64,000 bases of DNA. Origin: Streptococcus salivarius (GTDB lineage: Bacteria; Bacillota; Bacilli; Lactobacillales; Streptococcaceae). Of this stretch, positions 58,701 to 64,000 are shown piece after piece; the first letter of the stretch is position 1, and the number at the start of each line of letters is the position of its first letter. A program made the translations under genes and the position numbers. Below the pieces are notes generated by a model, which made no database searches, was not told the origin of the DNA, and was given only the letters and a program-made list of their open reading frames with translations. The DNA is taken from the NCBI RefSeq assembly GCF_009738225.1, contig NZ_CP018187.1, positions 1,560,501 to 1,624,500 on the forward strand, written 5' to 3'.

Positions 58701-61700
58701 GTTGTTTGATGCATCGTCCGCATATGGGTTCGCATTTGTGTCTGCGTACTTGTCTGCCAACTCTTTATCATCATCAACGAGCTTGTCACCAGTGATATCG
58801 AATTTCTCTTCAGACACAACATATTTCTCTGGTTGGAACTTAGGTTCAGTTGGAGGTGTTACTACGTTGTTGAACTCTTTATCAGCGATATCGCCAACAG
58901 TTGCCACAAGAACTTTAGCTGTTCCATCGTGAGAAACAGTTACTGTTACATTCGCTTTCATTGTGTCGTATGTAACGGTTGCGTCTGTTCCAGCTACTTC
59001 TTCAACTGTGTAGTTGTGAACGCCTTCTTGTTCTTTCTTGAATTCGATAGCTGAGAACTTAACGTTTCCATCTGCATCGTTGCTTACTGTTTCAACAACT
59101 TTACCTGTTGAATCTTTAAGGACGAAGCTGAATTCGTTAGCCTTAAGCTCACGGCCTTCCAAGCGTTTAGTGAAGTTGAATTCTACTGATACTGGTACGC
59201 TGTTGACACGTTTTTCAGTTGGTTTGCTTGGTTTTTCAACTGTCTTAGAAGTTGGGTTGTAGTAGTTAACTACTTGAGCCGCAGTATTTTCGATATCTAC
59301 ACCAGCTGCCACATCTGCTTTCACTGTTGTTGGAATATCGAACTTGTAGTAACGTCCGAAGGCGAATTTAGTTGTGTCGATAACTTGAGTGTTTTCTGCA
59401 TCGCCAAGTGACTTAGTGAAGCCAGCTTTAAGGGTTGCAGTAATCACGCCACCTTCAACTGTGATATCGAATTTAGCTGTAACATCATCACCTGTTACTG
59501 AATCGTAAGCTTTGATCTTAGTTGCATCAAGATCTAACTTAGTTTCATCGTAGTCATCTGAGATTCCTACAGATTGAACATTTTCTTTGTTAGTTGCTGA
59601 GAATTTAGTTGTATCCAACCATACTTGGTAAACCAACTTGTCGCCACGTTTAACAGTCTTAGTATTCAAGTTTTGTTTTTCGTTGTTTGATGCATCGTCC
59701 GCATATGGGTTCGCATTTGTGTCTGCGTACTTGTCTGCCAACTCTTTATCATCATCAACGAGCTTGTCACCAGTGATATCGAATTTCTCTTCAGACACAA
59801 CATATTTCTCTGGTTGGAACTTAGGTTCAGTTGGAGGTGTTACTACGTTGTTGAACTCTTTATCAGCGATATCGCCAACAGTTGCCACAAGAACTTTAGC
59901 TGTTCCATCGTGAGAAACAGTTACTGTTACATTCGCTTTCATTGTGTCGTATGTAACGGTTGCGTCTGTTCCAGCTACTTCTTCAACTGTGTAGTTGTGA
60001 ACGCCTTCTTGTTCTTTCTTGAATTCGATAGCTGAGAACTTAACGTTTCCATCTGCATCGTTGCTTACTGTTTCAACAACTTTACCTGTTGAATCTTTAA
60101 GGACGAAGCTGAATTCGTTAGCCTTAAGCTCACGGCCTTCCAAGCGTTTAGTGAAGTTGAATTCTACTGATACTGGTACGCTGTTGACACGTTTTTCAGT
60201 TGGTTTGCTTGGTTTTTCAACTGTCTTAGAAGTTGGGTTGTAGTAGTTAACTACTTGAGCCGCAGTATTTTCGATATCTACACCAGCTGCCACATCTGCT
60301 TTCACTGTTGTTGGAATATCGAACTTGTAGTAACGTCCGAAGGCGAATTTAGTTGTGTCGATAACTTGAGTGTTTTCTGCATCGCCAAGTGACTTAGTGA
60401 AGCCAGCTTTAAGGGTTGCAGTAATCACGCCACCTTCAACTGTGATATCGAATTTAGCTGTAACATCATCACCTGTTACTGAATCGTAAGCTTTGATCTT
60501 AGTTGCATCAAGATCTAACTTAGTTTCATCGTAGTCATCTGAGATTCCTACAGATTGAACATTTTCTTTGTTAGTTGCTGAGAATTTAGTTGTATCCAAC
60601 CATACTTGGTAAACCAACTTGTCGCCACGTTTAACAGTCTTAGTATTCAAGTTTTGTTTTTCGTTGTTTGATGCATCGTCCGCATATGGGTTCGCATTTG
60701 TGTCTGCGTACTTGTCTGCCAACTCTTTATCATCATCAACGAGCTTGTCACCAGTGATATCGAATTTCTCTTCAGACACAACATATTTCTCTGGTTGGAA
60801 CTTAGGTTCAGTTGGAGGTGTTACTACGTTGTTGAACTCTTTATCAGCGATATCGCCAACAGTTGCCACAAGAACTTTAGCTGTTCCATCGTGAGAAACA
60901 GTTACTGTTACATTCGCTTTCATTGTGTCGTATGTAACGGTTGCGTCTGTTCCAGCTACTTCTTCAACTGTGTAGTTGTGAACGCCTTCTTGTTCTTTCT
61001 TGAATTCGATAGCTGAGAACTTAACGTTTCCATCTGCATCGTTGCTTACTGTTTCAACAACTTTACCTGTTGAATCTTTAAGGACGAAGCTGAATTCGTT
61101 AGCCTTAAGCTCACGGCCTTCCAAGCGTTTAGTGAAGTTGAATTCTACTGATACTGGTACGCTGTTGACACGTTTTTCAGTTGGTTTGCTTGGTTTTTCA
61201 ACTGTCTTAGAAGTTGGGTTGTAGTAGTTAACTACTTGAGCCGCAGTATTTTCGATATCTACACCAGCTGCCACATCTGCTTTCACTGTTGTTGGAATAT
61301 CGAACTTGTAGTAACGTCCGAAGGCGAATTTAGTTGTGTCGATAACTTGAGTGTTTTCTGCATCGCCAAGTGACTTAGTGAAGCCAGCTTTAAGGGTTGC
61401 AGTAATCACGCCACCTTCAACTGTGATATCGAATTTAGCTGTAACATCATCACCTGTTACTGAATCGTAAGCTTTGATCTTAGTTGCATCAAGATCTAAC
61501 TTAGTTTCATCGTAGTCATCTGAGATTCCTACAGATTGAACATTTTCTTTGTTAGTTGCTGAGAATTTAGTTGTATCCAACCATACTTGGTAAACCAACT
61601 TGTCGCCACGTTTAACAGTCTTAGTATTCAAGTTTTGTTTTTCGTTGTTTGATGCATCGTCCGCATATGGGTTCGCATTTGTGTCTGCGTACTTGTCTGC

Positions 61701-64000
61701 CAACTCTTTATCATCATCAACGAGCTTGTCACCAGTGATATCGAATTTCTCTTCAGACACAACATATTTCTCTGGTTGGAACTTAGGTTCAGTTGGAGGT
61801 GTTACTACGTTGTTGAACTCTTTATCAGCGATATCGCCAACAGTTGCCACAAGAACTTTAGCTGTTCCATCGTGAGAAACAGTTACTGTTACATTCGCTT
61901 TCATTGTGTCGTATGTAACGGTTGCGTCTGTTCCAGCTACTTCTTCTACTGTGTAAGTGTAAGTACCTTCTTGACCCTTCGTGTATTTAAGGGCTGTAAC
62001 TTTTTTACCAGCTTTATTTGTGTACTCTACTGGAGAGAATGTGATGTTACCAGCTGCATCGTTGGTAACAGTTGCAATCACAACATTGTCGCTATCTTTC
62101 AACTCGAAGCTGAATTCGTTAGCTTTCAATTCACGACCTTCCAAGCGTTTAGTAAAGTTGAAGTCTACTGAGATAGGTACACTGTTCACACGTTTTTGAG
62201 TTGGTTTTTCTGGAGTTTCTACAGATTTACTTACTGGGTTGTAAACGTGAACGATTTGGTTCGCTTTGTTTTCGATGTCTACGCCACCTGCAACGTCAGC
62301 TTTAACTGTTGCTGGAATATCGAATTTGTAGTAGCGACCAAATGCAAATTTAGTTGTGTCGACAACTTGAGTGTTATCAGCATCACCTAAAGATTTGTTC
62401 ATAGAAGCTTTAGATGTTGCTGTAATGACGCCATTTTCAACTTTGATGTCAAACTTATCAGTTACGTCAGCACCACTTTCACTGTCATAAGCTTTAATAT
62501 CAGCAGCGTTGACAGTTAATTTATCTGCATCATAAGTATCAGAGATACCAACAGATTGGATGTTGTTTCTGTCAGTGAAGTTCTTAGTATCCAACCATAC
62601 TTGGTAGTAGATCTTTTCACCACGTTCAACTGACTTCGTATTGATATTTTCTGCTTCGTTGTTTGAAGTTCCATCTGCGTATGGATTTGCATTTGTAGCA
62701 GTGTACTCATCGGTCAACTCATCGTCATCATCTACAAGTTTTGATCCTGTAATGTCAAATTTCTCTTTGTTAAGAACAAATTTTTCAGGTTGGAATTCAG
62801 GTGTTTCAGGAGGAGTGATTTTGTTGTTGAATTCTTTATCATCAGTTCCTTCTGTTGATGTTCCATCAGCATTGACACCGCCAGTTGATGTTACGTTTGT
62901 TACAGTAGTCAAGGTGTGACCATTCTTAGCAACTTCAACAGTGATCGTTGCCTTCATAGTGTCATACGTCATACCTACTTCTTTAGCTGCAGGGATAACT
63001 TCTTCTACAGTATAAGTGTGAGTACCTACTTTAGTATTATCAAATGAAATTTCTGTAAATGTTACAGTTCCATCTTTTTTGTTAGCTACAGTTTCAACTT
63101 CTTGACCGTTTGCATCTTTAAGGATGAACCTGAATTCGCCATCTTTAAGTTCACGTCCAGCCAATTTCTTAGTGAAGTCAAATTTCACTTTAACTGGAGC
63201 TACGACAACGTTGTTGAACTCTGTATCAGTTGTTGAAGATGTTTCACCTTTAGAAGAGCTGTAAGTAACAGTAGCTTTTAAATCACCTGCTTGGTTTTTT
63301 TCAGTAACAACTACAGTCATGATAGTTTCCATGGCATCGTAGTCAACATTTTTATCTTCTCCAGCAACTTCTGTTACTTTATATTTGTAAGTTCCAACTT
63401 TAGTAAAGTTAATATCACTAAAAGTTACCTTGCCAGATTTATTTGTGACGGTTTCAGTATGACCACCTTCAAGTTCTTCACCTGAATCATCAGTTTTCAA
63501 TTCAACAAGTTTAAAGCTGAAGTCATTATCATTAAGTGTTCGCTTATTCTCTACATTTTTATCTTCGAGAACCTTAGTAAATTCAGGAGTTACCTTAGTA
63601 GCTTCACCTTTAACATAGTAGTAGACCGTTTCATAGTTGGGTGTCAATTTATTTTCCAAACGGAAAACGTTACCTGAAGAAACTGGAACGCCATTAATAG
63701 CATATGCAGCTCCAGTAGCGCCACGGTTCGCATAAAATTCACCCGCAGCTGAATAACGTGGTTGATAGCCAGCAGCTTCTGAGGCACTCACCTCAGTAAT
63801 TGTATACTCTATAGTATTATTAGCTGCTTCCCCTCCCCAGGACATTTTATAAAATGTCCCGTTTGGACGTTTATAGATAAAATCAGCTACGTTAGGTTTA
63901 CCATATTCCAAATCACCAAGATAGTTTGTATTTTGTTTATCTGAGAAAATAGCAAATGGTTTTCCAACAACAAGCTTATCACGTAATTCTGGTTTCAAAC
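52671..64000 (-). CDS. Second giant LPxTG fibrillar protein, paralogue of the 5092-residue protein (5' end beyond window)
   Basis: An open frame runs off the right edge, with 3776 codons visible; the signal peptide and tip are outside. An ATG or TTG near 63998 is not a credible start because the frame continues and no ribosome site is visible. The visible part starts with a non-repeated region (about 130 residues, FYKMSWGGEAANN) unlike the first giant. Two FctA-like domains follow, then ten composite units of antigen I/II-C plus FctA-like domains. A Pro-rich linker, LPETG and GKRKKED tail end the protein. Units two to five (about 57850-61780) appear identical at DNA level. Lys, Glu and Asn of the predicted isopeptides are present as in the paralogue. 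Function by inference: long, covalently stabilised adhesive stalk. Confidence 0.9.
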   Translation of the reverse strand, partial: LKPELRDKLVVGKPFAIFSDKQNTNYLGDLEYGKPNVADFIYKRPNGTFYKMSWGGEAANNTIEYTITEVSASEAAGYQPRYSAAGEFYANRGATGAAYAINGVPVSSGNVFRLENKLTPNYETVYYYVKGEATKVTPEFTKVLEDKNVENKRTLNDNDFSFKLVELKTDDSGEELEGGHTETVTNKSGKVTFSDINFTKVGTYKYKVTEVAGEDKNVDYDAMETIMTVVVTEKNQAGDLKATVTYSSSKGETSSTTDTEFNNVVVAPVKVKFDFTKKLAGRELKDGEFRFILKDANGQEVETVANKKDGTVTFTEISFDNTKVGTHTYTVEEVIPAAKEVGMTYDTMKATITVEVAKNGHTLTTVTNVTSTGGVNADGTSTEGTDDKEFNNKITPPETPEFQPEKFVLNKEKFDITGSKLVDDDDELTDEYTATNANPYADGTSNNEAENINTKSVERGEKIYYQVWLDTKNFTDRNNIQSVGISDTYDADKLTVNAADIKAYDSESGADVTDKFDIKVENGVITATSKASMNKSLGDADNTQVVDTTKFAFGRYYKFDIPATVKADVAGGVDIENKANQIVHVYNPVSKSVETPEKPTQKRVNSVPISVDFNFTKRLEGRELKANEFSFELKDSDNVVIATVTNDAAGNITFSPVEYTNKAGKKVTALKYTKGQEGTYTYTVEEVAGTDATVTYDTMKANVTVTVSHDGTAKVLVATVGDIADKEFNNVVTPPTEPKFQPEKYVVSEEKFDITGDKLVDDDKELADKYADTNANPYADDASNNEKQNLNTKTVKRGDKLVYQVWLDTTKFSATNKENVQSVGISDDYDETKLDLDATKIKAYDSVTGDDVTAKFDITVEGGVITATLKAGFTKSLGDAENTQVIDTTKFAFGRYYKFDIPTTVKADVAAGVDIENTAAQVVNYYNPTSKTVEKPSKPTEKRVNSVPVSVEFNFTKRLEGRELKANEFSFVLKDSTGKVVETVSNDADGNVKFSAIEFKKEQEGVHNYTVEEVAGTDATVTYDTMKANVTVTVSHDGTAKVLVATVGDIADKEFNNVVTPPTEPKFQPEKYVVSEEKFDITGDKLVDDDKELADKYADTNANPYADDASNNEKQNLNTKTVKRGDKLVYQVWLDTTKFSATNKENVQSVGISDDYDETKLDLDATKIKAYDSVTGDDVTAKFDITVEGGVITATLKAGFTKSLGDAENTQVIDTTKFAFGRYYKFDIPTTVKADVAAGVDIENTAAQVVNYYNPTSKTVEKPSKPTEKRVNSVPVSVEFNFTKRLEGRELKANEFSFVLKDSTGKVVETVSNDADGNVKFSAIEFKKEQEGVHNYTVEEVAGTDATVTYDTMKANVTVTVSHDGTAKVLVATVGDIADKEFNNVVTPPTEPKFQPEKYVVSEEKFDITGDKLVDDDKELADKYADTNANPYADDASNNEKQNLNTKTVKRGDKLVYQVWLDTTKFSATNKENVQSVGISDDYDETKLDLDATKIKAYDSVTGDDVTAKFDITVEGGVITATLKAGFTKSLGDAENTQVIDTTKFAFGRYYKFDIPTTVKADVAAGVDIENTAAQVVNYYNPTSKTVEKPSKPTEKRVNSVPVSVEFNFTKRLEGRELKANEFSFVLKDSTGKVVETVSNDADGNVKFSAIEFKKEQEGVHNYTVEEVAGTDATVTYDTMKANVTVTVSHDGTAKVLVATVGDIADKEFNNVVTPPTEPKFQPEKYVVSEEKFDITGDKLVDDDKELADKYADTNANPYADDASNNEKQNLNTKTVKRGDKLVYQVWLDTTKFSATNKENVQSVGISDDYDETKLDLDATKIKAYDSVTGDDVTAKFDITVEGGVITATLKAGFTKSLGDAENTQVIDTTKFAFGRYYKFDIPTTVKADVAAGVDIENTAAQVVNYYNPTSKTVEKPSKPTEKRVNSVPVSVEFNFTKRLEGRELKANEFSFVLKDSTGKVVETVSNDADGNVKFSAIEFKKEQEGVHNYTVEEVAGTDATVTYDTMKANVTVTVSHDGTAKVLVATVGDIADKEFNNVVTPPTEPKFQPEKYVLSKDRGEFDITGTKLLDDDAELTDKYGETNTNPYVDKTDNNEKIDTGKVDELGKPIFDFININTQPVKRGDTINYQVWLDTTKFDANNKDNIQSVGITDTYDKAKLEVSESAIKAYDGKSGDDVTDKFHITVNNGVITATLKAGFTKSLGDAENTQVIDTTKFEFGRYYKFVIPAKVADGAYDGAEIENTAAQVVNYYNPTTKKEKPVEKPTEKRVNNVPTAIELIFGKTLNGRQLKDQEFTFELKDEEGNVLETVKNDAEGKVKFSTINYAKADLGKTFNYTVEEVKGTDTTVTYDNMKVNVTVQVIQPAPGAQLTTVVSYATVGGDAYGADDRVFDNEVIPNFKPEKYVVSEPRFDIIGNKLADDDKELEDKYADTNAKPYADVASNNEKENLNTKSVERGQKIYYQVWLDTREFTAENNLQTVGIKDNYEKDKLDINADDIKVYDGITGEDVTAKFDINVENGVISASSKASLTKPISATDASPVIDTTKFEFGRYYKFDIPATVKQTVKAGVDIENTANQTIHQYNPFNKKVKDSEKPTQKRVNSVPVSVEFNFTKRLEGRELKANEFSFVLKDSTGKVVETVSNDADGNVKFSAIEFKKEQEGVHNYTVEEVAGTDATVTYDTMKANVTVTVSHDGTAKVLVATVGDIADKEFNNVVTPPTEPKFQPEKYVLNTEKYSITDNKLLDDDSELTNKYTETEANPYVDKTDNNEAENINTKSVKRGDKLVYQVWLDTTKFDAANKDNIQSVGISDDYDEAKLELDSTKIKAYDSVTGADVTSKFDITVANGVITATLKDGFTKSLGDAENTQVIDTTKFEFGRYYKFDIPTTVKADVAGGVDIENTASQVVNYYNPVSKTVEKPNKPTEKRVNSVPVEVEFNFTKKLEGRELKANEFSFVLKDSEGKTLETVSNDASGNVKFKALEFKKGEEGVHNFTVEEVKGTDGTVTYDTMKANVTVTVSHDGTAKVLVATVGDIADKEFNNTVTPPETPEFNPEKYVLNEKEFDLTGTSLLDDDKELADKYADTNANPYADKADNNEAQNINTKSVKPGQKLVYQVWLDTTKFDANNKDNIQSVGISDDYDEAKVDVDASAIKAYDGKTGADVTSKFDITVANGVITATLKDGFTKSLGDAENTQIIDTTKFEFGRYYKFDIPATVKADVKGGVDIENTAAQVVNYYNPVSKTVEKPSKPTEKRVNSVPVQVEFNFTKRLEGRELKANEFSFVLKDSEGKVLETVMNDASGNVKLSKLEFKKEQAGVHKFTVEEVKGTDGTVAYDAMKAVVTVEVKHDGTAKALITNVTDPADKEFNNRVTPPETPDFNPEKYILNESKFDITGDKLLNDDKELKDKIAETNANPYVDKTDNNEAQNINTKTLKKGDKVYYQVWLDTTKFTEAHNIQSVGITDKYDSANLTVNGAGIKAYDSVTGEDVTAKFDIKVENGVITATSKADLTKSLGDAENTQVIDTTKFAFGRYYKFEIPAEIKQSAKDGVDIENTASQIVHQYDPTKKSVEKPEKPTEKRVVNIPTKVEFEFTKKLEGRQLKAGEFSFVLKDSKGNVIETVSNDAKGKIKFSALEYKRGEEGTHIYTVEEVQGNDTTITYDKMVARVVVSVTKDGKVLTVTSQLPEDTEFNNIVTPPTPPTPPTPPTPPTPVVPPVTPPTPPTPVVPPVTPPTTPEAPKGPALPETGDDASMAAMALGGILAAAGLGLAGKRKKED
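52930..62790 (-). repeat. Ten composite 981-bp stalk units, four of them identical
   Basis: Units start near 62790, 61770, 60790, 59808, 58827, 57846, 56800, 55815, 54840 and 53860 (minus strand). The four copies between about 57850 and 61780 repeat with an exact 981-bp period, and I saw no differences on reading them side by side. Confidence 0.9.

Overview
The window looks like chromosomal DNA of a Streptococcus of the salivarius group (S. salivarius or S. vestibularis type). The evidence is the low-GC Gram-positive style, an accessory Sec (SecA2/SecY2/Asp) locus, YSIRK-type signal peptides, LPxTG cell-wall anchors, a pneumococcal-type M26 metalloprotease and an ISL3-type transposase remnant. 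Species is inferred from gene content only. Almost everything is on the minus strand; the one clear plus-strand gene starts at 8457.

Layout. (1) 1-7539, minus strand: a GT2+GT8 glycosyltransferase, then secY2, asp1, asp2, asp3 and the start of secA2 (cut by the left edge). This is the classic glycosylation/export module for serine-rich adhesins, with tight or overlapping gene junctions and a strong hairpin between secY2 and asp1. No serine-rich repeat substrate is visible in the window. (2) 7540-9655: a divergent AT-rich intergenic region with a three-copy 13-bp motif, then a small exported MucBP-like protein (8457-9608, plus) with its own promoter and terminator and a duplicated basic C-terminal motif but no sortase signal. 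(3) 9881-14265: sbcC and sbcD, the hairpin/double-strand-end nuclease, overlapping by 4 bp. (4) 14450-64000: a surface-protein island of about 50 kb, all minus strand and one gene per transcription unit: a MucBP/Mub-type LPxTG protein (1220 aa), an M26 IgA1-protease-like zinc metalloprotease (2021 aa), an Ig-like/Rib repeat LPxTG protein (3387 aa), a giant LPxTG fibrillar protein of 5092 aa, and a paralogue of at least 3776 aa that runs off the right edge.

The two giants are the most unusual content. Their stalks are built from a composite unit of about 327 residues (981 bp): one antigen I/II C-terminal-type (sspB-C2-like) domain followed by one streptococcal pilin isopeptide linkage (FctA/Spy0128-like) domain. 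There are 11 units in one protein and 10 in the visible part of the other, preceded by six and two extra pilin-type domains respectively. Both domain classes are known to form internal Lys-Asn isopeptide bonds, so these proteins should be very long, covalently stabilised, protease-resistant stalks with different N-terminal tips. Near-identical units, a chimeric last unit, and a cell-wall-anchor plus terminator cassette shared by three neighbouring genes all show that the island evolves by recombination between repeats.

Working together: SecA2/SecY2/Asp and the glycosyltransferase make and export glycosylated adhesins (substrate probably elsewhere); the LPxTG proteins and the protease decorate the wall for mucosal attachment and immune evasion; SbcCD is housekeeping DNA repair that happens to lie between them.
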